A DNA stretch of 64,000 bases from Pollutimonas nitritireducens (GCF_002849615.1 NZ_PDNV01000008.1:229786-293785); one strand, 5' to 3'; shown: positions 45,013 through 54,524, counted from the first letter of the stretch. Numbers and translations are program-made. The notes: generated by a model not told the origin, from the letters alone.

Positions 45013-45335
45013 AGTGTCGTCCGTAAAAGCATTGCCGCCATTCTGCTCGTTCAGGCCCGAACGGAACATAGACAATTCTCGAAGACGTTATTCATTTAAC
45101 TTGAATGATCTTCCTGCCAAGGCAGCCATGCACAAGCGGCATCCGGGCACGCGGCAACGATTCATTTTTTTCGAAAATGCTATTCGCCGTCTGCCACTTT
45201 CAATGCACCGCAGCGATTGCTAAAACGGACAACACATGGCCAGCTTGGAATCGAGATGGCCAAATGCCCCCGAAAGCCCACTGACCTATTACGGCTTTCG
45301 AAGTCAGAACAAAATCAAAGGTGTCCGGAGACGAT
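45013..45335. promoter_or_regulatory. Divergent intergenic region between Bug genes
   Basis: This 323-base gap must carry promoters for both directions. The only symmetric element noted is ATTCA (45090-45094) facing TGAAT (45102-45106) around a 7-base AT-rich centre. No gene is recognisable in it. Confidence 0.35.
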
Positions 45336-46352
45336 ATGACCCTATTCAAAAAAGGTGGGCAGCCACGCGCTGCCAGCACGTTCATAGGCCATCCTGGGCT
45401 ATGGCGAACAAGCCTGGCGACGTTATTCGTCAGCAGCGTGTTACTCGGCAGCGCAGCCGCCCAGGACGCTTACCCATCCAAAGCGATCACCATCGTCTCT
45501 CCATTTTCAGCTGGAGGTGGCACCGATTTCCTTGCGCGATTGCTGGCATCCGAACTTGGCAAAGCTACCGGGCGGACCGTCCTCGTTGAAAATCGTCCCG
45601 GCGCGAACGGGATGATAGGTTCCGACTACGTCGCCAAAGCACGTCCCGATGGCTATACACTGGTACTGGGCACCGTGGGCACTCATGGCATAAATCAGGC
45701 GGTATATGACAACGTTCCCTACGACACCGTAAAGGACTTCTCCCCGATTTCCTTGATAGCCCGTACGCCGATGCTGGTTCTGGCGAACCCGTCCGTCAAG
45801 GCCAACAACGTCGGCGAGCTCATCGAATTGGCCAAGCACCAATCCGCTCCGATGATCTTCTCATCGGCGGGCGTCGGTAGCGTCGGGCATGTGGCGGGCG
45901 AACTGTTCGCACAGGAAGCTGGCATCGAATTGCTGCACGCACCCTATAAAGGGGCAGCGCCTGCCGCCATCGACCTGGTGGGCGGCCAAGTCCCGCTGAT
46001 GTTCGGAACGCCGGTTTCAACCGCTACGTACGTCAGTGCGGGCAAGGTGAAGATACTGGGTGTGACGTCGGCCCATCGTTCCCGGCTGGTCCCTGACGTG
46101 CCTACGTTGAACGAACAGGGCTTCAAAGATTTTGACGTCAGTACCTGGTATGGCCTTCTGGCCCCGGCCGGCACGCCACCGCCTATCGTCCAACTGCTTG
46201 CCCAGAAAACCAGGACATTCCTCGCCGACCCCCTCATCCAGCAGCAACTGTTGCAACAAGGACTGGAAACTGTCGGCAACTCGCCAGAAGAATTCAGTGA
46301 ACTGATCCGGGCCGAAGTAAACAAGTGGGCGAAAGTCAGTATTCCCAAGTAA
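45336..46352 (+). CDS. Bug/TctC-family substrate-binding protein
   Basis: Periplasmic binding protein of 338 residues; GGAG lies 7 bases before ATG 45336. A long N-region (about 25 residues) precedes the signal-peptide core TSLATLFVSSVLLGSAAAQ. Mature blocks: AYPSKAITIVSPFSAGGGTD, VENRPGANGMIG, HAPYKGAAPAAIDLVGG and PTLNEQGFKDFD. Followed after 45 bases by another Bug gene, a tandem pair of related receptors. Confidence 0.92.
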   Translation: MTLFKKGGQPRAASTFIGHPGLWRTSLATLFVSSVLLGSAAAQDAYPSKAITIVSPFSAGGGTDFLARLLASELGKATGRTVLVENRPGANGMIGSDYVAKARPDGYTLVLGTVGTHGINQAVYDNVPYDTVKDFSPISLIARTPMLVLANPSVKANNVGELIELAKHQSAPMIFSSAGVGSVGHVAGELFAQEAGIELLHAPYKGAAPAAIDLVGGQVPLMFGTPVSTATYVSAGKVKILGVTSAHRSRLVPDVPTLNEQGFKDFDVSTWYGLLAPAGTPPPIVQLLAQKTRTFLADPLIQQQLLQQGLETVGNSPEEFSELIRAEVNKWAKVSIPK

Positions 46353-46397
46353 CTACGGCATCCAAGCAATTCAATACTCATTCACTTCGGAGACACC

Positions 46398-47381
46398 ATG
46401 AAAAAACAATGGCTGGCAACTGCCTTATCGATAGCTGCCCTCTCGTTGGGCCCGGGCGCCCCCACATTGGCGCAAACGGACGCCTACCCCGACAAGCCCA
46501 TACGCATAATCGTCCCATTCGCCGCCGGAGGCAGCACCGATATCCTGGCCCGGATGGCGGCAGACACGATCTCGACCGCCTTGAAACAACCGGTCGTGGT
46601 CGAGAACCGCGCCGGCGCCAGTGGCAATATCGGCATGGAAGTGGTGAGTAAAGCTCAACCGGATGGCTACACGCTGCTGTTCACCAGTACCAACCTGACG
46701 CTAAACCCCGCCGTCATTGATAAGGTCCCGTATGACCCCGTGCGCGACTTTTCCGGCGTCACGATGCTGGCGTTTGCGCCCTTGCTGCTGGTCACCCGGC
46801 CCGACTTCGCAGGCGGAACGCTTTCATCCTTGATCAAGCATGGCCAGGAAAACCCCGGAAAACTTAATTTCTCGAGCAGCGGAGCCGGCGGCGCGCCTCA
46901 TCTTGCAGGAGAAATGCTTAAACTGCGCGCTAACATCGACATGACCCATGTGCCCTACAGCGGCGCCGCACCCGCGATCACCGACATTGTATCGGGGCAG
47001 GTACAAATGACGTTCACGACTTATGTGTCGGCCCGCGGCATGCTGCAGGCTGATCGACTGAAGGCTCTTGCCGTGGCCAGCGATGAACGGCTGCCGGTGC
47101 TGCCGAACGTACCCACGTTTGCCGAAGAGGGTCTGCCCAACTTCGAAATAGGCACGATGTTCGGCTTGCTTGCGCCCAAAGGTACGCCTAAACCCGTCAT
47201 CCACGCGATTTATGATGCCATAAAGACGGCCTCGGCAAGCCAGGCATTTCAGAACAGGATCACCGAACAAGGTGCCAGCGTCGTGGTGAACACGCCGCAA
47301 GCATACGATGCCTACATACGTGAAGACGTCAGCAAGTGGTCCGGACTGATCAAACAGATTGGGAAAGTCTCTACTAACTGA
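46398..47381 (+). CDS. Bug/TctC-family substrate-binding protein
   Basis: Periplasmic binding protein of 327 residues with CGGAGA before the ATG, signal peptide ending APTLAQ, and blocks DAYPDKPIRIIVPFAAGGST, VVENRAGASGNIG, HVPYSGAAPAITDIVSGQ and PTFAEEGLPNFE. Second of a tandem pair with the gene at 45336; the two are clearly homologous but well diverged, so not a recent duplication. Its 3' end overlaps the convergent phosphopantetheinyl transferase gene by 8 bases. Confidence 0.92.
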   Translation: MKKQWLATALSIAALSLGPGAPTLAQTDAYPDKPIRIIVPFAAGGSTDILARMAADTISTALKQPVVVENRAGASGNIGMEVVSKAQPDGYTLLFTSTNLTLNPAVIDKVPYDPVRDFSGVTMLAFAPLLLVTRPDFAGGTLSSLIKHGQENPGKLNFSSSGAGGAPHLAGEMLKLRANIDMTHVPYSGAAPAITDIVSGQVQMTFTTYVSARGMLQADRLKALAVASDERLPVLPNVPTFAEEGLPNFEIGTMFGLLAPKGTPKPVIHAIYDAIKTASASQAFQNRITEQGASVVVNTPQAYDAYIREDVSKWSGLIKQIGKVSTN

Positions 47382-48066
47382 TCGCTGATCCGGCGTGCTG
47401 GCGCCAGGCCCCCAGGATCGCCAACGGGGGCAAAACACTGGAAGGCCCGGCACGCCATACTGGCTCCTCCCTCATGGCCTGATCAATCATCGGATGCCAT
47501 ACCGCGCTGATCACGCAGTCAGAGCCGAGCAGGTAGGTTCTGGCTAGCCATGCGCCATCCGGCGCCCGTAGCGAAGGCACATTCCCGGTAGTGCAGTCAA
47601 GCCCGACACGGCTCAAGTCCGAAGGGAAGACGAGGCCAGCCGCCTTCACGAATGCTTCTTTCAATGTCCACAACATATAAAAGCTCGTATGCTGCGCTAA
47701 CGGATCATCCTGTCCAAGCAGCCAATCGATTTCGGTGGCGTTACATGCCCATTCCGCGAGCGCCATAACGCGACGTGGCCTTATCATTTCCATATCGACC
47801 CCGACTTTGCAGGCTAGCGGCGCTTGTGCCAGTACCGCATGTCCGCGACTGTGACTAAGCGATTCAGCCCGGTCATCGCCTTCCCGCTGTCGGCATGCGC
47901 GCAGCAACGCTCGGCTGACTTGCCAGTCGAGTTCCGCTTTGGGACCCCGCTCGCGCGCCACTCGGGTCGAATCGTGGAGGGAAAGTGCATTCAACGAGTA
48001 GTAGGCGCGGGCCGACGGCTGCGCGAAGGTAAGCAGAAGTTGCTGCGGAAAGAACGCATTTAACAT
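47374..48066 (-). CDS. 4'-phosphopantetheinyl transferase
   Basis: Transferase of 230 residues that activates acyl carrier proteins by attaching phosphopantetheine from CoA to a Ser. The Mg/CoA motif GVDME (89-93) and WTLKEAFVKAAG (133-144) mark the Sfp/Gsp type. It is divergent from the aryl polyene genes, 66 bases from the chain-length factor, and presumably modifies ACP1 (Ser41) and ACP2 (Ser40) of that cluster. The ATG at 48066 has no strong ribosome site. Confidence 0.9.
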   Translation of the reverse strand: MLNAFFPQQLLLTFAQPSARAYYSLNALSLHDSTRVARERGPKAELDWQVSRALLRACRQREGDDRAESLSHSRGHAVLAQAPLACKVGVDMEMIRPRRVMALAEWACNATEIDWLLGQDDPLAQHTSFYMLWTLKEAFVKAAGLVFPSDLSRVGLDCTTGNVPSLRAPDGAWLARTYLLGSDCVISAVWHPMIDQAMREEPVWRAGPSSVLPPLAILGAWRQHAGSAIS

Positions 48067-48132
48067 TTATTGAAGGCAGGAAGTGTACGACGGAGGCGGA
48101 ATGCGCGTGAAGGCCCAGTATAATCGCGCGCT

Positions 48133-48849
48133 ATGGTGACATTCTCGATCGGACAATGGCGAGCCTGGGCGCCGGAAATGCGCGACGCAGAAAGCTGGAT
48201 GCAATGGGCAGCCCATCCTTATTGTCCTCTGGCCGACTACGAGTCGCCCCCGCTGGGTTTCCTGACTCCCATGCAGCGGCGCCGTCTAAGCCCTATGGCT
48301 CGGATGGTATTCGACTGTGCCTGGCCGCTGGCGGATAATCGACCGCCCATGCCTCTGGTTTTCGCCTCACAGCATGGCGAAACCACACGCAGCTTCGCGC
48401 TGCTCCAGGCAATGGGCCGCAATGAAGGTCTATCACCGACCTCATTCGGCCTGTCGGTACACAATGCCATCGCAGGCATGTGGTCGATCGTCCGCGGCGA
48501 CAAGACTGAATCCATTGCGCTGTCGGTCAATTCAGACGGCCTGGAACATGCTTTCATGGAAGCCGCCTTCCTGCTGCGCCGGGGTGCCCGATCAGCCCTG
48601 GTGGTGCTGGCTGAAGAGCGCCCACCTCCGGCCTATGTCCCCTGGATCGACGACGTACCGTTCTCTTACGCCGTGGCCTTTCGCATAGAGCGAGGAACGC
48701 AATGGCGACTGGAACGACACCAGGATGAATCCAACATCCCCCAGCTGTGGCCCAATTCACTGAATTTCGTACGCCATCTTTGCCTCGGATCACCGTCGCT
48801 GCTCAATACCAGCGGTGATCGCCATTGGCTCTGGACGCGGACGGCATGA
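48133..48849 (+). CDS. apeC: Aryl polyene ketosynthase chain-length factor (ApeC-like)
   Basis: Protein of 238 residues matching the beta-ketoacyl-synthase-like family (Ketoacyl-synt_2 type). It covers only the N-terminal half of a ketosynthase and lacks the Cys-His-His triad. In characterised aryl polyene systems the ApeC-type protein pairs with the ketosynthase ApeO and helps set chain length. First gene of the rightward cluster; overlaps the next gene by 4 bases (ATGA). Confidence 0.85.
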   Translation: MVTFSIGQWRAWAPEMRDAESWMQWAAHPYCPLADYESPPLGFLTPMQRRRLSPMARMVFDCAWPLADNRPPMPLVFASQHGETTRSFALLQAMGRNEGLSPTSFGLSVHNAIAGMWSIVRGDKTESIALSVNSDGLEHAFMEAAFLLRRGARSALVVLAEERPPPAYVPWIDDVPFSYAVAFRIERGTQWRLERHQDESNIPQLWPNSLNFVRHLCLGSPSLLNTSGDRHWLWTRTA

Positions 48850-49664
48850 CCACACCCCGCAAACAAGATGCGTGGCACTGGCGCCTGGTAGCGACCGGCA
48901 TGGCATTCACATTGTTTGGCCTGGGTGGTCTGTTCTTGCGTGGGGTTGTATTCCCTCTGCAACAGGCATGGCCCACGGATGTCAGCACGAGGAAACGCCG
49001 CGCTCGACGCACCATTCATCAGTCCTTTCGCTGGTTTGTGCGCTTCATGGTGTACACAGGCATCCTGAGAATCGAGGTAATCAATGGCGAGCGACTGGGT
49101 GGACCCGGCCAGATGATCATCGCCAACCACCCATCGTTGCTCGATGTCGTATTCCTTATTGCCCAGCTCGACAATGCAAACTGTATCGTCAGGCACGGCC
49201 TCGCTACCAACGGTTTCACACGGGGGGCAGTACATAATGCGGGATACGTCACAAATGACGAAAGCTTCGATATGTTCGACCGTGCGGCTCAGTCCTTGCG
49301 CGACGGAGAGACATTGATCGTGTTTCCCGAGGGAACACGAACCCCACCCGGCAACTTGCCCCGGTTTCACCGCGGTGCCTGCGCCATTGCGCTGCGCGGC
49401 GCCCGATCCATCGTTCCAGTGGTCATACACATGAGTCCACGCAGCCTCGGCAAGGGAGATCCATGGTATCGAATACCATATCGGCGCATGCACTACCGGA
49501 TTGTCGTCGGGGACGCACTGGACCCGGCTCAATGGGCCAGCCGCCACTCACCGCCCATCGCGGGGCGCAGGATGAACGATTACCTGCATCACTATTTCCA
49601 ACAGGAATTGACAAATGAAGCAACTGGAACTCGAGATCAAGGCATTGATTATCGAAACACTTGA
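48846..49664 (+). CDS. apeD: PlsC-type acyltransferase (ApeD-like)
   Basis: Acyltransferase of 272 residues of the lysophosphatidate acyltransferase fold: NHPSLLD (94-100, catalytic His95 and Asp100) and FPEGTR (160-165). One or two hydrophobic segments near residues 15-40 anchor it in the inner membrane. In aryl polyene clusters it is thought to help link the polyene to a lipid carrier. The start is the ATG overlapping the apeC stop. Its 3' end overlaps the first ACP gene by 50 bases. Confidence 0.88.
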   Translation: MTTPRKQDAWHWRLVATGMAFTLFGLGGLFLRGVVFPLQQAWPTDVSTRKRRARRTIHQSFRWFVRFMVYTGILRIEVINGERLGGPGQMIIANHPSLLDVVFLIAQLDNANCIVRHGLATNGFTRGAVHNAGYVTNDESFDMFDRAAQSLRDGETLIVFPEGTRTPPGNLPRFHRGACAIALRGARSIVPVVIHMSPRSLGKGDPWYRIPYRRMHYRIVVGDALDPAQWASRHSPPIAGRRMNDYLHHYFQQELTNEATGTRDQGIDYRNT

Positions 49665-49899
49665 TCTTGAAGACATCGGTCCGGAAGATATCGACAGCGC
49701 CGGCGATTTGTTCGGCGATGGCCTGGGACTTGATTCCGTGGATGCGCTGGAACTTGGGCTCGCGTTGAAGAAACGCTACGGAATCACCGTCGATTCCGAA
49801 ACACGTAACATGCACCATCATTTCGCGACCGTTGCGAACCTGGCGGAATTCGTCGCCGCACAGCGCGGCCCGACCGATCGCGGCCCGACCTCACCGTAG
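49615..49899 (+). CDS. apeE: Acyl carrier protein 1 of the aryl polyene cluster (ApeE-like)
   Basis: ACP of 94 residues with phosphopantetheine site Ser41 in GLDSVDALEL. An unusual histidine-rich loop (NMHHHF) lies near residue 65, and a repeated RGPT tail ends the protein. It starts inside the end of the acyltransferase gene in another frame, so translation is coupled. It carries either the starter aryl group or the growing polyene; which ACP does which is not visible. Confidence 0.92.
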   Translation: MKQLELEIKALIIETLDLEDIGPEDIDSAGDLFGDGLGLDSVDALELGLALKKRYGITVDSETRNMHHHFATVANLAEFVAAQRGPTDRGPTSP

Positions 49900-49908
49900 G
49901 AGCAATGA

Positions 49909-50163
49909 ATGCAAAGTCGCGAAGAAATCTTCAGTCGGCTCTGTGATGCACTGGTTGAACTGTTCGAGCTCGACCGCGATCGCATCACGGCCGATGCAGA
50001 CCTGTATTCCGATCTCGAGATCGATAGCATCGATGCCATTGACCTGATCGACCATATCAAACGCGAGACCGGGCGCAAACTGGCCGCCGAGGACTTCCGC
50101 TCCGTGCGGACTGTCCAGGACGTCGTCGAGGCGGTATGGCGCAAGCAGGACGCCCCCGCATGA
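49909..50163 (+). CDS. apeF: Acyl carrier protein 2 of the aryl polyene cluster (ApeF-like)
   Basis: ACP of 84 residues with Ser40 in EIDSIDAIDLIDHI as the attachment site, more like extender ACPs of type II synthases. GGAG stands upstream, with an out-of-frame ATG at 49905 just before the true start. It begins 9 bases after ACP1 and its stop overlaps the next start by 4 bases. Confidence 0.92.
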   Translation: MQSREEIFSRLCDALVELFELDRDRITADADLYSDLEIDSIDAIDLIDHIKRETGRKLAAEDFRSVRTVQDVVEAVWRKQDAPA

Positions 50164-50717
50164 GGCATGGAGTGGCCGCCGCCCTGCTGATCGCCGGCGT
50201 CGCTTATCCCTTTGCCGTTTATTTCGGCCTGGAATACCTGAATGCGGCATGGTTGGCGCTTCCGCTCGCCCTGCTGTGGCTGGCGCGTGCCATCTGGACA
50301 CCGGCATGCCAACCCGGGGGCCGCGTGCTGGCGGCCATCGTCGTCGTTTTCTGCGCGGCCATGGCCTGGGCAAATTCGGCCGCCTGGTTGCGCGCCTACC
50401 CCGTGTTGATCAATACCCTCCTGTTCATTGTTTTCGCCGGCAGCCTTCGCCACGGACCGCCTGTCATCGAACGCCTGGCGCGCATGCGGCATCCAGAGCT
50501 GCCCCCGCAGGGCGTACGCTATACACGCCGGGTCACGCAAGTGTGGACCGGTTTTTTCCTGGTCAACGGCACCATTGCTTCCTTAATGGGCTTATGGGCG
50601 CCGTGGAACTGGTGGACCGCCTACAACGGTTGCATCAGCTATATCATCATGGGATTGCTGATGGCGGGCGAGTGGCTGCTGCGACCGCCATCAGCCAAAG
50701 GGCTCGCGCGCCGATGA
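50160..50717 (+). CDS. apeG: COG4648 inner membrane protein (ApeG-like)
   Basis: Membrane protein of 185 residues with about five hydrophobic segments. It matches the COG4648 family found in aryl polyene and xanthomonadin clusters; biochemical role unknown, possibly assembly or transfer at the inner membrane. The ATG at 50160 overlaps the ACP2 stop (ATGA), and its own stop overlaps the ligase start in the same way. Confidence 0.88.
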   Translation: MRHGVAAALLIAGVAYPFAVYFGLEYLNAAWLALPLALLWLARAIWTPACQPGGRVLAAIVVVFCAAMAWANSAAWLRAYPVLINTLLFIVFAGSLRHGPPVIERLARMRHPELPPQGVRYTRRVTQVWTGFFLVNGTIASLMGLWAPWNWWTAYNGCISYIIMGLLMAGEWLLRPPSAKGLARR

Positions 50718-52399
50718 GCTGGATTCCGTTGCAGCACTTGCTGCTTGCCGCTCAAGCGCAGCGTCGAATTGCGTCGGCGCCCGAAATCAATCATCTGACG
50801 TTCGCAAACCGTTGCCTGGCGGTAGCCGGCGCCTTGCATGCAAATTCCGTACGCCGTGCTGGCCTGTGGTTCGACGATGCGGCCGAACTGGCCGTGGCGT
50901 TGCTGGCGTGCTGGCGCGCGGGCGTAACGGCCGTATTGCCTGGTGACGCCCACCCTCATACGCTTTCCGCGCTGGATGCCGACGTCGATCAATGGTTGAG
51001 CGACAGGCCGTTGCCTGGACTGGCCGACGAGCGAGTCTTTTCTGTGTGCAAGCTATCTGGTCACATGGCTTTGCCGGCGGCAACGCTTGACCCTGGAGTC
51101 GGCCTGGAACTGAGCACATCCGGATCCAGCGGCCTGCCAAAGCGCATCATCAAACAATGGTCACAACTCTGTCAAGAGATCGAGGCGCTGGAACGTCAAT
51201 GGAACTGGGCCGACAGCCCCGCGTGCGTCCTGGGCAGTGTGAGTCCACAGCACATGTACGGCCTGTCTTTCAGAGTGTTATGGCCGCTATGCGCCGGGCG
51301 CAGCATTGAGCGCGGCCAACTGGTCTTCCCGGAAGATATCCAGGCGGCGAGCTTGCGTGATGAACGCGTTGTCTGGATTACCAGCCCCGCTCTTTTGCGT
51401 AGGCTGGGGGATAGCTCCGAATGGCGCGACCTGGCGGGTGCGATCACTCAGATCTTCTCCTCGGGCGGACCTCTGCCCCCCGAATTGTTCGAGGCGCTGC
51501 ACGTCAAGCTGGCTTGCCGGCCGACCGAGATCTACGGCAGCTCGGAGACCGGCGCCGTTGCATGGCGCGAGAAAGATGATTACTGGCAGCCGCTACCCGG
51601 GGTCGCCATGAGCGTGGTGTGCAATGGTGCGCTCAAGGCACAATCGTCCTGGATCGCTACCAGCGATGAACAGACATCGGATGCTGCGCTATGGCATGGC
51701 GGCAAGTTCGAGCTGCTCGGCCGACTTGATCGCATTGTGAAAGTTGAAGAGAAGCGCATCGCCTTGCCAATGATAGAACAAGCCCTGGCCCATCACGAGT
51801 GCATCGCCGAAGCGCGTATCGGTCGCGGACATGGAGTCAACCGCCTGACAGCGCTTGCGGCACTGAATGCGCGAGGTTTGCACCGATTACGCAATGGTGG
51901 ACGCAAGGCATTGATATCGTCCTTGCACTCGCATTTAGCCGCGCGCTTCGAACCGCTGGCCATTCCACGCCATTGGCGCTTCCTGCAGCAACTGCCATGG
52001 AACGCACAAAACAAACTGCCGCAAGATGACTTTGATCGGGCTGCGGGGCCGCGTCCCACCGTGCCTGTCATCCGTGCCTTACCTGGCGCAAGCGGCGATG
52101 AACGCCGCTACGCATTCGAGATTCCCCTGGATTTGGCGCACTTTTCCGGACACTTTGTCAGCACCCCTGTTGTGCCGGGCGTCGCCCTGATAGGATGGGC
52201 CATGATGCTGACGCAACGGGATCTGCGGCCGGAACTTCAATTCGGCGGCATGGAAGCATTGAAATTCCAGTTGCTATTGCGGCCAGGCGATACGGTGGAG
52301 CTGAATCTTGAATGGAACGCAACCCGCGGCAAACTGTACTTCGAATACAGAATGGCCGACGCGCCTTGCGCCTCCGGCCGCATCATGGCGGCCTATTAA
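50714..52399 (+). CDS. Fused AMP-ligase and hot-dog dehydratase (ApeH-ApeI)
   Basis: Protein of 561 residues. The first 440 are an acyl-adenylating ligase: phosphate loop STSGSSGLPK (134-143), YGSSETG (274-280), GRLDRIVKVEEKRI (336-349), and Lys434 in NKLPQDD as the C-terminal adenylation lysine. Residues 465-561 are a FabA/FabZ-type hot-dog with HFSGHF (476-481) and PVVPGV (485-490). In reference clusters these are separate genes: ApeH loads the aromatic starter on an ACP, and ApeI partners ApeP as a dehydratase. Fusion would tie the dehydratase subunit to the loading enzyme. The ATG at 50714 overlaps the apeG stop. Confidence 0.9.
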   Translation: MSWIPLQHLLLAAQAQRRIASAPEINHLTFANRCLAVAGALHANSVRRAGLWFDDAAELAVALLACWRAGVTAVLPGDAHPHTLSALDADVDQWLSDRPLPGLADERVFSVCKLSGHMALPAATLDPGVGLELSTSGSSGLPKRIIKQWSQLCQEIEALERQWNWADSPACVLGSVSPQHMYGLSFRVLWPLCAGRSIERGQLVFPEDIQAASLRDERVVWITSPALLRRLGDSSEWRDLAGAITQIFSSGGPLPPELFEALHVKLACRPTEIYGSSETGAVAWREKDDYWQPLPGVAMSVVCNGALKAQSSWIATSDEQTSDAALWHGGKFELLGRLDRIVKVEEKRIALPMIEQALAHHECIAEARIGRGHGVNRLTALAALNARGLHRLRNGGRKALISSLHSHLAARFEPLAIPRHWRFLQQLPWNAQNKLPQDDFDRAAGPRPTVPVIRALPGASGDERRYAFEIPLDLAHFSGHFVSTPVVPGVALIGWAMMLTQRDLRPELQFGGMEALKFQLLLRPGDTVELNLEWNATRGKLYFEYRMADAPCASGRIMAAY

Positions 52400-52400
52400 A

Positions 52401-53156
52401 ATGAGCTACCGTGCCTGCGCCGTTATTCCCGTCTACAACCATGGAAAAACGATCGCATCGGTTGTGGCGCGCCTGCACGATCATGGCCTGTCCTGCATAC
52501 TGGTCGACGATGGGTCCGAACCGGAATGCGCGCGGGTACTGGAGAATCTCGCTCAGTCGGATCCAGCGGCCATTGTGCTGATTCGACGTCAGCGTAATGG
52601 CGGCAAAGGTGCTGCCGTTGACGACGGCATGCACAGGGCCCAGGCCTTGGGTTACACGCATGTCTTGCAAATCGATGCAGACGGACAACACGCACTCGGC
52701 GACGTTCCGGCATTTCTGGCAGCTTCTCGAGACCATCCCCAGTCCGTGATATGCGGTGCACCAATCTACGGTGCCGACATGCCGCGCAGCCGTTATTATG
52801 GCCGCTGGCTGACGCACGTTTGGGTTTGGATAAATACGCTTTCGTTCGAGATCCGCGATGCCATGTGCGGGTTCCGGCTCTACCCCCTAGCCAGCGTCAT
52901 TCCGGTACTCGAACAGCACAGCACTGGCCAGCGAATGGACTTTGACATTGGCGTACTGGTGCATTTGCACTGGCGCCGCATCCCAATGCGCTGGATAGCG
53001 ACGCGTGTCAACTACCCCCGGGACGGCGTGTCGCACTTCAAGCTGTGGCGCGACAATGTCCTGATCAGCCGGATGCATGCCATGCTGTTCCTGGGCATGC
53101 TGGTGCGCGCGCCGGCACTGCTGTCGCGACGTCTGAGCCGCAAGAGGGTGTCATGA
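52401..53156 (+). CDS. apeJ: Glycosyltransferase family 2 (ApeJ-like)
   Basis: Glycosyltransferase of 251 residues with VIPVYNHGKTIAS, the nucleotide-sugar Asp residues in LVDDGSE (35-40), and the metal motif DADG (92-95). Residues near 190-200 (GQRMDFDIG) match the acceptor-site pattern of polyprenol-phosphate-type GT2 enzymes. It presumably glycosylates the polyene or its lipid anchor. One base separates it from the ligase stop; its end overlaps the acyltransferase start by 4 bases. Confidence 0.88.
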   Translation: MSYRACAVIPVYNHGKTIASVVARLHDHGLSCILVDDGSEPECARVLENLAQSDPAAIVLIRRQRNGGKGAAVDDGMHRAQALGYTHVLQIDADGQHALGDVPAFLAASRDHPQSVICGAPIYGADMPRSRYYGRWLTHVWVWINTLSFEIRDAMCGFRLYPLASVIPVLEQHSTGQRMDFDIGVLVHLHWRRIPMRWIATRVNYPRDGVSHFKLWRDNVLISRMHAMLFLGMLVRAPALLSRRLSRKRVS

Positions 53157-54091
53157 TGCACTCGCCTGACCTGGACAAGCGGCATTGGGCCCAGCAACCG
53201 GAGCGCGGCAACTTATTATTAATGCGCATCACCGCCTGGCTATCGCAACGGCTGGGCAGGCGCGTGACCGCTCCGATAGTTTGGCTGGCTGTGATCTACT
53301 TCTATGTCTTCGGCAGGCGGGCGCGCCGTAGCATTGCCCAGTATCAGCGTCACTTGCAGGCCAGCACGCCAGCAACTCGACTGTTCCCGAGCCATGCAGC
53401 CGTCTATCGCCAGTACCTGGCTTTTGCTCATGCCTTGCTGGACAAGCTGGACTGCTGGCAAGGGAAAATCGACCTTTCCGCTCTGGATATCGTCGATTCC
53501 AATCGGTTGCACGAGCAAATGGGTTCCGGCAGGGGCCAGGTTCTTGTCAGTTCGCATTTGGGAAACATGGAGATTTGTCGAGCCCTCGCCCGCAAGAACA
53601 GCCGGGCAGTCATGAATATACTGATCCATGACAAACATGCGCGGCATTTCAATCGCCTCCTCCAAGACGCGGGCGCGGATAATGTACGCCTGCTTCAAGT
53701 CAGCGAGCTGGACCCGGCCACAATGCTTGTATTGAGCGAACGAATCGAACGCGGGGAGTGGCTGGTTATCGCCGGTGATCGCATCCCCCTGCATGGCGCG
53801 CGGACGACGGAAGTTAACTTCCTCAGTGCAACAGCCCAGTTGCCGCAGGGACCATGGTTATTGGCGGGACTCCTGCGCTGTCCGGCCAATCTTATTTTTT
53901 GTACCCAGCATGGCGCACGATTTCAAGTAACGCTTGAGCGCCTGGCAAATGACATTACCTGGACGCGCACGACACGCCATTCGCAGGTCCAGCTCTGGGC
54001 GCAGGCCTACGCGGATCGCCTCGCAGAGCATTGCCGAAAGGCTCCCCTGCAATGGTTCAACTTTTTCCCTTTCTGGAGCCCGCATGCGTAA
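53153..54091 (+). CDS. apeK: LpxL-type acyltransferase (ApeK-like)
   Basis: Acyltransferase of 312 residues of the lipid A late-acyltransferase fold. The active site HxxxxE is SSHLGNME (133-140; His135, Glu140), and GRGQVLVS just before it is typical. It likely transfers the aryl polyene acyl chain to a lipid acceptor at the inner membrane. The ATG at 53153 overlaps the glycosyltransferase stop; a second ATG follows at 53156. Its end overlaps the thioesterase gene by 8 bases. Confidence 0.88.
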   Translation: MMHSPDLDKRHWAQQPERGNLLLMRITAWLSQRLGRRVTAPIVWLAVIYFYVFGRRARRSIAQYQRHLQASTPATRLFPSHAAVYRQYLAFAHALLDKLDCWQGKIDLSALDIVDSNRLHEQMGSGRGQVLVSSHLGNMEICRALARKNSRAVMNILIHDKHARHFNRLLQDAGADNVRLLQVSELDPATMLVLSERIERGEWLVIAGDRIPLHGARTTEVNFLSATAQLPQGPWLLAGLLRCPANLIFCTQHGARFQVTLERLANDITWTRTTRHSQVQLWAQAYADRLAEHCRKAPLQWFNFFPFWSPHA

Positions 54092-54524
54092 ACGCGGCAT
54101 ATACAGCGTCAGCGTCGATATAAAAGTACCGTTCTTCGACGTCGACATGATGCATGTGGTGTGGCATGGTCACTACGTCAAATACTTGGAAGAGGCCCGT
54201 TGCGTTCTGCTGGAATCCATAAATTACGGATACGAGGCCATGCGCGATTCCGGCTACTCCTGGCCAATCATCGACCTGCAATTGCGCTACATGCATCCGG
54301 CGGCCTTTGGACAGGCCCTGACCGTGCGCGCCGAACTTGTGGAATGGGAAAACCGGTTGAAAATTCACTATCTCATTCAGGATGCCAAGACAGGAACACG
54401 CTTGACCCGCGCCAGTTCGGTACAAGTGGCGGTTTCAATTGCCAGCCGGACCATGCAGCTGTCCTCGCCCGACTGCCTGTTGCAGGCCGTGGCGCGCATT
54501 GATCCGTCACGAGCGACGGAATGA
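54084..54524 (+). CDS. apeL: 4HBT-type hot-dog thioesterase (ApeL-like)
   Basis: Hot-dog thioesterase of 146 residues with the 4-hydroxybenzoyl-CoA thioesterase pattern PFFDVDMMHVVWHGHYVKYL (16-35); Asp19 or Asp21 is the expected catalytic residue. In aryl polyene clusters this class is thought to release or edit ACP-bound intermediates. The ATG at 54084 overlaps apeK; its stop overlaps the LolA-like start (ATGA). Confidence 0.88.
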   Translation: MRKRGIYSVSVDIKVPFFDVDMMHVVWHGHYVKYLEEARCVLLESINYGYEAMRDSGYSWPIIDLQLRYMHPAAFGQALTVRAELVEWENRLKIHYLIQDAKTGTRLTRASSVQVAVSIASRTMQLSSPDCLLQAVARIDPSRATE

